From Methylobacterium sp. C25 (lineage in GTDB: Bacteria; Pseudomonadota; Alphaproteobacteria; Rhizobiales; Beijerinckiaceae): a stretch of 64,000 nucleotides of DNA. The notes below the pieces were generated by a model that saw only the letters and a list, made by a program, of their open reading frames with translations, was not told the origin of the DNA and made no database searches. The translations under genes were made by a program, and so were the position numbers. This document shows positions 31,923 to 40,753 of the stretch, piece by piece (within the stretch, counting starts at the first letter, position 1; every line of letters begins with the position of its first letter). The DNA lies in contig NZ_JAAUVI010000014.1 in NCBI RefSeq assembly GCF_021352225.1, positions 39,595 through 103,594 on the forward strand, written 5' to 3'.

Positions 31923-34583
31923 ATGGAGCGCAGTCGCGACCTTGATCCGGTCGAGACCCGAGAGTGGCTCGAGTCTCTGGATGGCGTGCTCGATGTCGAG
32001 GGGCCGGACCGAGCGCATTTCCTGATCGGGCAGGTGGTCGAGGAGGCCCGCAAGCGCGGCGCTCCGGTGCCGTTTTCCGCCAACACCGCCTATCTGAACA
32101 CGATTCCCGTCGACAAGCAGGACCCGCATCCGGGCGACCGCCAGATCGAGCACCGAATCCGCTCGGCGATCCGCTGGAACGCCATCGCGATCATCCTGCG
32201 GGCGAACAAGGAATCCTCGGAGCTCGGTGGCCATATCGCGAGCTTCCAGTCGTCGGCGACGCTCTACGACACCGGCTTCATGCACTTCTGGCGCGGTGAC
32301 AACGACGAGCATGGCGGCGACCTGATCTACGTACAGGGCCATTCCTCGCCCGGCATCTACGCCCGCGCCTTCCTCGAAGGGCGCATGACTGAGGAGCAAC
32401 TCCTCGGCTACCGCCAGGAGGTCGACGGCAAGGGCATCTCCTCCTATCCGCATCCCTGGCTGATGCCGGATTTCTGGCAGTTCCCCACCGTGTCGATGGG
32501 CCTCGGCCCGCTGATGGCGATCTATCAGGCGCGCTACCTGCGCTACCTGCATCATCGCGGCCACGCCAATACCGACGGCCGCAAGGTCTGGGCCTTCATG
32601 GGCGACGGCGAGATGGACGAGCCGGAGAGCCTCGGCGCCATCTCCATGGCGGCGCGCGAAAAGCTCGACAACCTGGTCTTCGTCATCAACTGCAACCTGC
32701 AGCGGCTCGACGGACCGGTGCGCGGCAACGGCAAGATCGTCCAGGAGCTGGAGGCCGATTTCCGCGGCGCCGGCTGGAACGTGATCAAGTGCCTGTGGGG
32801 TTCGGGCTGGGACGCGCTTCTCGCCAAGGACACCACCGGCATGCTGGCGCGCCTCATGGAGGAATGCGTCGACGGCGAGTACCAGGACTTCAAGTCGAAG
32901 AACGGCGCCTATATTCGCGAGAACTTCTTCGGGAAGTACCCGGAGACCGCGGCTCTCATCAAAGACTGGTCGGACGAGGACATCTTCCGCCTCACCCGCG
33001 GCGGCCATGACCCCTCGAAGGTATTCGCGGCCTATTCCGCCGCCTCGAAGCACAAGGGCCAGCCGACGCTGATCCTCGCCAAGACCGTCAAGGGCTACGG
33101 CATGGGCGAGTCGGGCGAAGGCCAGAACATCACCCACCAGCAGAAGAAGATGGGCGAGGCGGTGCTCCGGCAGTTCCGCGACCGCTTCGGCATCGAGCTG
33201 ACCGACGACCAGATCAAGGAGATCCCGTTCATCCGCTTCCCGGAAGGGAGCCCGGAGATGAACTATCTCAAGGCCCGGCGCGCCGCGCTCGGCGGATCGC
33301 TGCCGGCCCGGCGGCGCAAGTCGATCAGCCTGGAGATCCCGCCGCTCTCCGCCTTCGGGGCACAGCTCAAGGAGACCGCAGGGCGCGAGATCTCGACGAC
33401 CATGGCCTTCGTGCGGGTGCTGAACACGCTCCTGCGCGACAAGAACATCGGCAACCGCATCGTGCCGATCGTGCCGGACGAGAGCCGCACCTTCGGCATG
33501 GAGGGCATGTTCCGCCAGTTCGGCATCTTCTCCCAGGTCGGCCAGCTCTACCGGCCGGAAGATGCCAACCAGCTCATGTACTACAAGGAGGACGAGAAGG
33601 GTCAGATGCTCCAGGAGGGCATCAACGAGCCCGGCGCGATGTCCTCATGGATCGCGGCGGCGACCTCGTACTCGACCTCGAACGCGCCGACGATCCCGTT
33701 CTACATCTACTACTCGATGTTCGGCTTCCAGCGGACGGGCGACCTCGCCTGGGCGGCCGGCGACATGCGGGCGCGGGGCTTCCTCGTCGGCGGCACAGCC
33801 GGGCGCACGACGCTGAACGGCGAGGGCCTCCAGCACGAGGACGGCCACAGCCACCTGATGTCGGCGACCATCCCGAACTGCGTCTCCTACGATCCGACGT
33901 TCTCTTATGAAGTCGCGGTGATCGTTCAGGACGGCCTGCGCCGGATGTATGCCGAGCAGGAGGACGTCTTCTACTACCTCACCATCATGAACGAGAACTA
34001 CGAGCATCCCGGCATGCCCGAGGGTGCCGAGGCCGGCATCATCAAGGGGATGTACCTCTTCAAGGAGGGCAAGGGCCGCAAGGACGGCCCGCGGGTCCAG
34101 CTTCTGGGCAGCGGCACCATCCTGCGGGAGGTGATCGCAGCGGCCGAGATGCTGGAGACCGAGTACGGCATCGCCGCCGACATCTGGAGCTGCCCGAGCT
34201 TCACGGAGTTGCGCCGTGACGCCATGGCGGTGGAGCGCTGGAACCTGCTCCACCCCACCGAAACTCCCAAAAAGTCGCATGTCGAGACCTGCCTCGAGGG
34301 CCGCGCCGGTCCCGTGATCGCGTCGACCGACTACATGCGGCTGTTCGCCGACCAGATCCGGCCTTATGTGCGCGGCCGCTACCGCGTGCTCGGCACCGAT
34401 GGATTCGGCCGGTCGGATTACCGTGTGCGCCTGCGCGACTTCTTCGAGGTCGACCGGCGCTGGGTCACGGTGGCGGCGCTCCACAGCCTCGCCGCCGACG
34501 GGGCGATCCCCATGACCAAGGTGGCGGACGCCATCAAGAAATACGGCATCGACCCGGAGAAGCCCGGCCCCTGGACGGTGTGA
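31923..34583 (+). CDS. aceE: Pyruvate dehydrogenase E1 component, homodimeric type
   Basis: 886 residues from the ATG at 31923, which has AGGGAGGACACC upstream; the longer frame from 31797 is not supported. It has the length and motifs of the single-chain AceE: the substrate loop HPGDRQIEHRIRSAIRWNA, the thiamine diphosphate motif GDGEMDEPES followed by NLVFVINCNLQRLDGPVRGN, and the C-terminal transketolase-like domain. It decarboxylates pyruvate and passes the acetyl group to lipoyl-E2. aceF and lpd follow as one operon. Confidence 0.95.
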   Translation: MERSRDLDPVETREWLESLDGVLDVEGPDRAHFLIGQVVEEARKRGAPVPFSANTAYLNTIPVDKQDPHPGDRQIEHRIRSAIRWNAIAIILRANKESSELGGHIASFQSSATLYDTGFMHFWRGDNDEHGGDLIYVQGHSSPGIYARAFLEGRMTEEQLLGYRQEVDGKGISSYPHPWLMPDFWQFPTVSMGLGPLMAIYQARYLRYLHHRGHANTDGRKVWAFMGDGEMDEPESLGAISMAAREKLDNLVFVINCNLQRLDGPVRGNGKIVQELEADFRGAGWNVIKCLWGSGWDALLAKDTTGMLARLMEECVDGEYQDFKSKNGAYIRENFFGKYPETAALIKDWSDEDIFRLTRGGHDPSKVFAAYSAASKHKGQPTLILAKTVKGYGMGESGEGQNITHQQKKMGEAVLRQFRDRFGIELTDDQIKEIPFIRFPEGSPEMNYLKARRAALGGSLPARRRKSISLEIPPLSAFGAQLKETAGREISTTMAFVRVLNTLLRDKNIGNRIVPIVPDESRTFGMEGMFRQFGIFSQVGQLYRPEDANQLMYYKEDEKGQMLQEGINEPGAMSSWIAAATSYSTSNAPTIPFYIYYSMFGFQRTGDLAWAAGDMRARGFLVGGTAGRTTLNGEGLQHEDGHSHLMSATIPNCVSYDPTFSYEVAVIVQDGLRRMYAEQEDVFYYLTIMNENYEHPGMPEGAEAGIIKGMYLFKEGKGRKDGPRVQLLGSGTILREVIAAAEMLETEYGIAADIWSCPSFTELRRDAMAVERWNLLHPTETPKKSHVETCLEGRAGPVIASTDYMRLFADQIRPYVRGRYRVLGTDGFGRSDYRVRLRDFFEVDRRWVTVAALHSLAADGAIPMTKVADAIKKYGIDPEKPGPWTV

Positions 34584-34600
34584 TCGTCATCGCCCGAACA

Positions 34601-34624
34601 CGTCCCGGACGCCCGTCCGGGACG
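34601..34624 (+). repeat. 10-bp hairpin between aceE and aceF
   Basis: CGTCCCGGAC-GCCC-GTCCGGGACG is a perfect stem with a 4-base loop 17 bp after the aceE stop, without a T-run. It could protect or attenuate the aceE transcript and set the E1:E2 ratio. Confidence 0.6.
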
Positions 34625-34691
34625 GACCACCTGAAAGCGCTCAGATAGATCCCAGGGTCCGATAGAGACCCGTCGACGAGGGAGATTGCAC

Positions 34692-35981
34692 GTGGGTATC
34701 GAGGTCAAGATTCCCGACATCGGCGATTTCGCCGATATCCCGATCATCGAGATCTTCGTGAAGGAGGGCGACACGATCGGGCCGGACGACCCGCTGGTCT
34801 CGCTCGAATCCGACAAGGCGACGATGGACGTCCCCTCCCCGCAGGCGGGTGTGGTCGAGAAGATCCTGATCAAGATCGGCGACAAGGTCAGCGAAGGCGC
34901 GCCGATCCTGCTGCTCAAGGGCGAAGGCGCTGCTGCCTCGGCCCCGGCGGCGGCCGATACCGCGGCCGTCGCCGCCAAGCAGGAGCCGGCTCCGGCCGCT
35001 GCTCCGTCTCCGGCTCCCGCAGCGCCGGCAAGCCAGGCGCCGGTGTCGAGCGCGCCCGATTTCTCGAACGTCCATGCCAGCCCGGCTGTGCGCCGCATCG
35101 CCCGCGAGATGGGGGTCGACCTCAACGCGGTGAAAGGCACCGGCGAGAAGGGCCGCATCACCAAGGACGACGTGAAGGGCCAGCTCACCCGCTCGGCCGG
35201 TCCCGCCGCTGCCGGCGGCGGCGCGGTCATGGCGTCGGGCGGCATGGGCATCCCCGAGATCCCGGCGGTGGACTTTTCCAAGTTCGGGCCGATCGAAACC
35301 AAGCCCATGGCGCGGATCAAGAAGATCTCCGGGCCGCACCTGCACCGGTCCTGGCTCAACGTGCCGCTCGTCACGCATACCGACGAGTCTGACATCACCG
35401 ACACGGACAAGTACCGCAAGGAACTCGACGCGATCGGCAAGGAGAAGGGCTACCGCGTCACGCTGCTGGCCTTCCTGATCAAGGCCGCCGTCTCGGCGCT
35501 CCGCCAGCATCCGGAATTCAACTCCTCGCTGAGCCCGGAGAAGGACGCGCTGATCCTCAAGAAATACTACAATATCGGCGTCGCGGTGGACACGCCGGAC
35601 GGGCTCGTCGTGCCGGTGATCAAGGATGCCGACCGCAAGGGCATCATCGAGATCAGTCAGGATCTCGGGGCGATCTCGAAGAAGGCGCGCGACGGCAAGC
35701 TCGGCGCCGGCGACATGCAGGGCGCGACCTTCTCGATCTCGAGCCTGGGGGGCATCGGCGGCACCAACTTCACGCCGCTGGTCAACGCGCCGGAGGTCGC
35801 CATCCTCGGCGTGCCGCGCTCGAAGATGACGCCGGTTTGGGATGGCACGGAGTTCAAGCCGCGCCTGATCCTGCCGCTGAACGTCTCCTACGACCACCGC
35901 GTCATCGATGGAGCGCTCGGAGCGCGCTTCACCCGCCACCTCGCCCACGTCCTGGAGGACCTCCGCCGCCTCGTCGTCTGA
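34692..35981 (+). CDS. aceF: Pyruvate dehydrogenase E2, dihydrolipoyllysine acetyltransferase
   Basis: 429 residues from a GTG at 34692 preceded by GAGGGAGATTG. One lipoyl domain at about 1-75 carries the lipoylated Lys in ESDKATMDVPSP. An Ala/Pro linker (about 80-120) and an E3-binding domain (SPAVRRIAREMGVDLNAVKG, TGEKGRITKDDV) follow, then the catalytic domain whose active site is DHRVIDGALGARF near the C-terminus. Only one lipoyl domain is present, against up to three in E. coli, partly offset by the extra one on E3. It forms the core of the complex. Confidence 0.95.
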   Translation: MGIEVKIPDIGDFADIPIIEIFVKEGDTIGPDDPLVSLESDKATMDVPSPQAGVVEKILIKIGDKVSEGAPILLLKGEGAAASAPAAADTAAVAAKQEPAPAAAPSPAPAAPASQAPVSSAPDFSNVHASPAVRRIAREMGVDLNAVKGTGEKGRITKDDVKGQLTRSAGPAAAGGGAVMASGGMGIPEIPAVDFSKFGPIETKPMARIKKISGPHLHRSWLNVPLVTHTDESDITDTDKYRKELDAIGKEKGYRVTLLAFLIKAAVSALRQHPEFNSSLSPEKDALILKKYYNIGVAVDTPDGLVVPVIKDADRKGIIEISQDLGAISKKARDGKLGAGDMQGATFSISSLGGIGGTNFTPLVNAPEVAILGVPRSKMTPVWDGTEFKPRLILPLNVSYDHRVIDGALGARFTRHLAHVLEDLRRLVV

Positions 35982-36034
35982 CGGGGCGATCGCGCGAATC
36001 CACGGATATGGCTGACAAGGCGTGAGGTGAGGCA

Positions 36035-37867
36035 ATGAGCAACGAGGTCAAACTTCCCGATATCGGAGACTTCAAGAACGTCCCGGTCATCGAGGTGAGC
36101 GTCAGCGCGGGCGACCAGATCTCGGTCGACGACGTGCTGATCGTGCTCGAATCCGACAAGGCGACCATGGACATCCCCTCCCCGGTCGCGGGGACGGTCG
36201 CCGAGGTGAAGGTGAAGCCGGGAGACACGGTCACCGAGGGCGACCTGATTCTGGTCATGGCCGAAACCGCCGGAAGCGGCGCACCGAAGCCGGGTGTCGC
36301 CGCTGCCGCGTCGGCTCCGGCCGCTGCCGGACACGGCGCGGGCGAAGGCCAGGCCGGCTACGGCTCCTCCGCCGCAGGTGCCGGCAACGGTGCCGCTCCG
36401 GCGGTGCCGGCTCCGCAGGCCGCCGCACCCGTGGCTGGCGAGGACATGCATGCCGAGGTGCTGGTGCTCGGCGCCGGACCCGGCGGTTACACCGCTGCCT
36501 TCCGTGCGGCCGATCTCGGCAAGAAGGTCGTGCTGATCGAGCGCTGGCCGATGCTCGGCGGCGTCTGCCTCAACGTCGGCTGCATCCCGTCGAAGGCGCT
36601 GCTGCATGCGGCCAAGGTCATCGACGAGACCCATGCGATGGCCGCCCACGGCATCAGCTTCACCGCGCCGCAGATCGACATCGATAAGCTGCGCGAGTGG
36701 AAGGACGGCGTGGTCAAGCGCCTGACCGGCGGCCTCGGCGGCCTCGCCAAGCAGCGCAAGGTCACGGTCGTGACCGGCACGGCGAAGTTCGTCAGCCCGA
36801 ACCAGATCGAGGTCGAGCACGAGGGCACGAAGAAGGTCGTCGGCTTCGACCAGGCGATCATCGCCGCCGGCTCCGAGCCGATCCAGATGCCCTTCATCCC
36901 GCACGACGACCCGCGGGTGATCGATTCCACCGGCGCGCTCGAACTCGACGGCATTCCGAAGCGGATGCTCGTGATCGGCGGCGGGATCATCGGCCTGGAG
37001 ATGGCGACCGTCTATCACGCGCTCGGATCGAAGGTGACGATCGTCGAGCTGATGGACCAGATCATCCCCGGTGCCGACAAGGACATCGTCACGCCGCTCG
37101 CCAAGCGCATCGGCAAGCAATACGAGGCGATCCACCTGAAGGCGAAGGTCACCAACGTCGAGGCGACCCCCGAGGGCCTCAAGGTCACCTTCGAGGGTGG
37201 CTCGGCACCGCCAACCGACACCTTCGACAAGATTCTCGTCGCGGTCGGGCGCCGTCCCAACGGCAAGCTGATCGCGGCCGACAAGGCGGGCGTCGTCGTC
37301 GACGAGCGTGGCTTCATCGCCGTCGACAAGCAGATGCGCACCAACGTGCCGCATATCTTCGCCATCGGCGACGTGGTCGGCCAGCCGATGCTCGCCCACA
37401 AGGCGGTGCACGAGGGCAAGGTCGCGGCAGAGACGGCGTCCGGCAAGAACAGCTTCTTCGACGCGAAGGTGATTCCCTCGGTGGCCTATACCGATCCGGA
37501 AGTGGCCTGGGTCGGCCTCACCGAGAACGAGGCCAAGGCCAAGGGCATCAAGGTCGGGAAGGGTGTTTTCCCCTGGGCGGCATCGGGCCGGTCCCTCTCG
37601 CTCGGGCGAGACGAGGGCATCACCAAGGTGCTGTTCGACGAGGCCACCGACCGCATCGTCGGCTGCGGCATCGTCGGCCCTTCGGCGGGCGACCTGATCG
37701 CCGAGGCGGCGCTGGCCATCGAGATGGGCGCGGATGCCGAGGATATCGGGCTGACCATCCACCCGCACCCGACCCTCTCTGAAACGGTCGGCATGGCGGC
37801 GGAGGCCTTTGAGGGCACGATCACCGACCTCTACATGCCTAAGAAGCCACACCCGCGCACGACCTGA
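36035..37867 (+). CDS. lpd: Dihydrolipoamide dehydrogenase (E3) with N-terminal lipoyl domain
   Basis: 610 residues. Residues about 1-80 are a lipoyl domain with Lys in ESDKATMDIPSP, followed by an Ala/Gly/Pro linker to about 135. The flavoprotein then starts VLVLGAGPGGYTAAFRAADL, with redox cysteines in CLNVGCIPSK, an NAD motif in IGGGIIGLEMATVYH and active-site His-Glu in HPHPTLSETVGMAAE. It re-oxidises dihydrolipoyl groups. Together with aceE and aceF it completes the pyruvate dehydrogenase complex; the shape is a known variant in alphaproteobacteria. Confidence 0.95.
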   Translation: MSNEVKLPDIGDFKNVPVIEVSVSAGDQISVDDVLIVLESDKATMDIPSPVAGTVAEVKVKPGDTVTEGDLILVMAETAGSGAPKPGVAAAASAPAAAGHGAGEGQAGYGSSAAGAGNGAAPAVPAPQAAAPVAGEDMHAEVLVLGAGPGGYTAAFRAADLGKKVVLIERWPMLGGVCLNVGCIPSKALLHAAKVIDETHAMAAHGISFTAPQIDIDKLREWKDGVVKRLTGGLGGLAKQRKVTVVTGTAKFVSPNQIEVEHEGTKKVVGFDQAIIAAGSEPIQMPFIPHDDPRVIDSTGALELDGIPKRMLVIGGGIIGLEMATVYHALGSKVTIVELMDQIIPGADKDIVTPLAKRIGKQYEAIHLKAKVTNVEATPEGLKVTFEGGSAPPTDTFDKILVAVGRRPNGKLIAADKAGVVVDERGFIAVDKQMRTNVPHIFAIGDVVGQPMLAHKAVHEGKVAAETASGKNSFFDAKVIPSVAYTDPEVAWVGLTENEAKAKGIKVGKGVFPWAASGRSLSLGRDEGITKVLFDEATDRIVGCGIVGPSAGDLIAEAALAIEMGADAEDIGLTIHPHPTLSETVGMAAEAFEGTITDLYMPKKPHPRTT

Positions 37868-37896
37868 GCCGCGCAAAACCGTCGCATGGGGTCGAA

Positions 37897-37935
37897 GCGG
37901 CGGCCGGGCGAAAACGCCCGGCCGCCGCATTTTTC
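37897..37935 (+). terminator. Rho-independent terminator after lpd
   Basis: GCGGCGGCCGGGCG, loop AAAA, CGCCCGGCCGCCGC, then ATTTTTCT. The 14-bp stem is perfect, so the aceE-aceF-lpd operon very likely ends here. Confidence 0.95.
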
Positions 37936-38126
37936 TGCAGGGGATCAAGCGGATCGGTTGCTGCCTAAGCATGGCAGCGGCCCGTCGGTGCATGTGCACT
38001 GCAACAAGCGCATCCCCCTTTTGCCATTTTGGAGCATTGCGCTAGGCATGGGGATGCCGCACGAGGCGGTGCTTTCGCACGTCCCATCGAGCGAGCCGGT
38101 TTCCGGCTGTGTCTCTGGAGCCCACC

Positions 38127-39446
38127 ATGGCCCAATCAGCTGCGCTCGAGCGCGACGCCCAGCAGGTCCATACCGACCACAAGGTCGCCCCCGGCGAGAT
38201 CGCTATCGGCGTCGTGATCGGCCGGGCCTCCGAATATTTCGACTTCTTTGTCTTCGGCATCGCCTCGGTGCTGGTCTTCCCGAAGGTGTTCTTCTCCTTC
38301 GAGCACGACGCGCTCACCGCTACGCTCTATTCCTTCGCCGTCTTCGCCCTGGCCTTCGTCGCCCGCCCGATCGGCACGGTGATCTTCATGGCCGTCGACC
38401 GCCGCCATGGTCGCAGCGTCAAGTTGACGACCGCCCTCTTTTTGCTCGGTAGCTCCACGGCGGCGATCAGCTTCCTGCCGAGCTACGAAAGCATCGGCTA
38501 TGCTGCGATCTGGCTGCTGGCGGGCCTACGCATTGCGCAAGGACTGGCGCTGGCCGGAGCCTGGGACGGTCTCGCATCGCTTCTCGCTCTCAACGCTCCG
38601 CCGGACCGCCGCGGCTGGTACGCAATGATCCCGCAGCTCGGCGCGCCCCTCGGCTTCATCGTCGCTAGCCTGCTGTTCGCGTTCTTCATCGTGAATCTGT
38701 CCAGCGAGGACTTCCTCGACTGGGGCTGGCGCTTCCCGTTCTACTGCGCCTTCACCATCAACGTCGTCGCCCTGTTCGCGCGACTCAGCATCGTCGCCTC
38801 CGACGAGTTCAAGGCACTGATGGACCAGCGCTCCCTCGAGCCGGTGCCGGTCTTCGAGCTGCTCCGGCGCCATGGGCTGCATGTCTGGATCGGCGCTTTC
38901 GTGCCGCTCGCGGCCTTCGCGCTGTTTCACCTCGTGACGATCTTCCCGATCAGCTGGCTCGCGCTTTTTGCTGACCGGCCACCCGGCGAGTTCCTGATCG
39001 TGCAGTGCTCGGGCGCTATCGTCTGCGCGGGCGCCATCGCCGCTTCAGGCCTGATTGCCGACCAGATCGGCCGCCGCAACACGCTGATCCTCTCCGCATG
39101 CCTGATCGGCCTGTTCGCGATCGGTAGCATCATCGCCCCGCTGATCTTCGGCGAGAGCGCCATCGGGCAGACGATCTACGTCAATGTCGGCTTCATGATC
39201 CTCGGCCTCGCCTACGGGCAGACGGCCGGCGCAGTCACCTCGCGACTCGGCGCGCGCTATCGCTATACCGGCGCGGCGCTGACGTCCGACCTCGCCTGGA
39301 TGTTCGGCGCGGGCTTCGCGCCGCTGGTCGTGCTGTTCCTGGCCAGTCGTTACGGGCTCGCCATGGTCGGCCTGTACCTGCTCTCGGGCGCAGCCTCGAC
39401 GCTGCTCGCCCTGTTCCTCGACCGTTCCGAGATGCGCCAGATGTAA
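38127..39446 (+). CDS. MHS-type major facilitator transporter
   Basis: 439 residues from the ATG at 38127, with TGGAG 6 bp upstream. Twelve hydrophobic segments are visible. The MHS pattern is seen in VIGRASEYFDFFVFGIAS at the start, ARPIGTVIFMAVDRRHGRS between helices 2 and 3, and GLRIAQGLALAGAWDGLASL, close to the usual RxxQGxxxGGE...G. The normal GGE is replaced by AGAWDG, so the fourth helix differs from typical metabolite:H+ symporters. The substrate is unknown; it stands between the lpd terminator and the cyo operon. Confidence 0.85.
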   Translation: MAQSAALERDAQQVHTDHKVAPGEIAIGVVIGRASEYFDFFVFGIASVLVFPKVFFSFEHDALTATLYSFAVFALAFVARPIGTVIFMAVDRRHGRSVKLTTALFLLGSSTAAISFLPSYESIGYAAIWLLAGLRIAQGLALAGAWDGLASLLALNAPPDRRGWYAMIPQLGAPLGFIVASLLFAFFIVNLSSEDFLDWGWRFPFYCAFTINVVALFARLSIVASDEFKALMDQRSLEPVPVFELLRRHGLHVWIGAFVPLAAFALFHLVTIFPISWLALFADRPPGEFLIVQCSGAIVCAGAIAASGLIADQIGRRNTLILSACLIGLFAIGSIIAPLIFGESAIGQTIYVNVGFMILGLAYGQTAGAVTSRLGARYRYTGAALTSDLAWMFGAGFAPLVVLFLASRYGLAMVGLYLLSGAASTLLALFLDRSEMRQM

Positions 39447-39461
39447 GCGCGAGCGCCATGC

Positions 39462-39481
39462 GGGCGGCGTGCGCGCCGCCC
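39462..39481 (+). repeat. 8-bp hairpin between transporter and cyoA
   Basis: GGGCGGCG-TGCG-CGCCGCCC, a perfect stem with a 4-base loop and no T-run, 16 bp after the transporter stop. It argues against the upstream start at 39458 for cyoA. Confidence 0.6.
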
Positions 39482-39523
39482 TCCTCACCGATAGGAAGCG
39501 CCGCCCCGGAACGCGGCAAAGAG

Positions 39524-40717
39524 ATGGGTTCCAATCCCGTGGCCATCCCCGCCCCTAATCGCCTGCAAAGCCCCTCCCCCGCCCGGCCGCGTCGCGTGCC
39601 GATTCGGCGGCTCCTCCAGGGGGGGCTGCTGCCGCCGCTCTTCGCCCTGCTCTCGGGCTGCAACTTCGTGGTGATGCAGCCATCCGGCGACGTCGCGATC
39701 CAGCAGCGCAACCTCGTGCTGGCCTCGACCGGCCTGATGCTGCTGATCATCTTGCCGGTGATCGGGCTGACGCTCTGGTTTGCTTGGCGCTACCGGGCCT
39801 CCAACGAGAATGCGACCTACGATCCCGACTGGCACCACTCGACCCAGCTCGAAGTGGTGATCTGGACCGCGCCGCTGATGATCATCATCGCACTCGGCGC
39901 GCTCACCTGGATCAGCACCCACACGCTCGATCCGTTCCGGCCGCTTGGACGCCTCGCGCCGAACCGCCCAATCCCGGCCGAGGTCAAGCCGCTACAGATC
40001 GAGGCCGTGGCGCTCGATTGGAAGTGGCTGTTCTTCTACCCGGAACTCGGCATCGCCACGGTGAACGAGCTGGCTGCGCCGGTCGACCGGCCGATCAACT
40101 TCAAGCTCACGGCGACCTCCGTGATGAATGCCTTTTACGTCCCTGCACTCGCCGGCATGATCTACGCGATGCCGGGCATGGAGACGAAGCTGCATGCGGT
40201 GATCAACAAGGAGGGCGTCTACGACGGGCTCGCGTCGCAATACAGCGGTAGCGGCTTCTCTCGGATGACCTTCAAGTTCCACGGCCTGTCGAATGACGGT
40301 TTCGACAAGTGGGTCGACAAGGTGAAGCAGCAGGGCACGGAGCTCAGCCGCGATGCCTATCTCGAGCTCGAGAAGCCCAGCGAGGCGGTGGCTCCGCGCT
40401 TCTACAAGTCCTACGACAGCGGCCTGTTCACCGCGATCGTCAATCTCTGTGCGCAGCCCGGCAAGATGTGCATGCACGAGATGATGATGATCGATGCGGC
40501 GGGCGGTGCCGGCAAGGACAGCGCCGAGAACCGCGAGCGGCTCCAGTACGACAACCGCCGCATTCTGCATGGCGAGGAGGCGCCCGGCGCCACCGTGCCC
40601 GCGACGAGCCGCGCCCCGCGCAGCGACGACGCCAAGGATAGCAAGACCGACCCCGGTCAACCGGGTCCGGACATGAACCAGGACAAGGCTGCGCCGGCGC
40701 AGCGTCATCACCATTGA
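39524..40717 (+). CDS. cyoA: Cytochrome bo3 ubiquinol oxidase subunit II
   Basis: 397 residues from the ATG at 39524; the start is uncertain because the ribosome-binding site is weak. A lipoprotein signal ends LLSGCNF. Two transmembrane helices follow (LVLASTGLMLLIILPVIGLT; LEVVIWTAPLMIIIALGALT), then a cupredoxin domain with LDWKWLFFYPELGIATVNEL and SVMNAFYVPALAG. As in all quinol oxidases the CuA ligands are missing. A His/Gly/Asp-rich tail of about 70 residues is longer than in E. coli. First gene of cyoABCD. Confidence 0.93.
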   Translation: MGSNPVAIPAPNRLQSPSPARPRRVPIRRLLQGGLLPPLFALLSGCNFVVMQPSGDVAIQQRNLVLASTGLMLLIILPVIGLTLWFAWRYRASNENATYDPDWHHSTQLEVVIWTAPLMIIIALGALTWISTHTLDPFRPLGRLAPNRPIPAEVKPLQIEAVALDWKWLFFYPELGIATVNELAAPVDRPINFKLTATSVMNAFYVPALAGMIYAMPGMETKLHAVINKEGVYDGLASQYSGSGFSRMTFKFHGLSNDGFDKWVDKVKQQGTELSRDAYLELEKPSEAVAPRFYKSYDSGLFTAIVNLCAQPGKMCMHEMMMIDAAGGAGKDSAENRERLQYDNRRILHGEEAPGATVPATSRAPRSDDAKDSKTDPGQPGPDMNQDKAAPAQRHHH

Positions 40718-40753
40718 TCAGGCGTTCCGCCGGCACCGTATCGAGACGATCCC

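Noticed and set aside
35888..37999. 703-residue minus-strand open frame
   Set aside because: Antisense to lpd and the end of aceF, both recognised by complete motifs.
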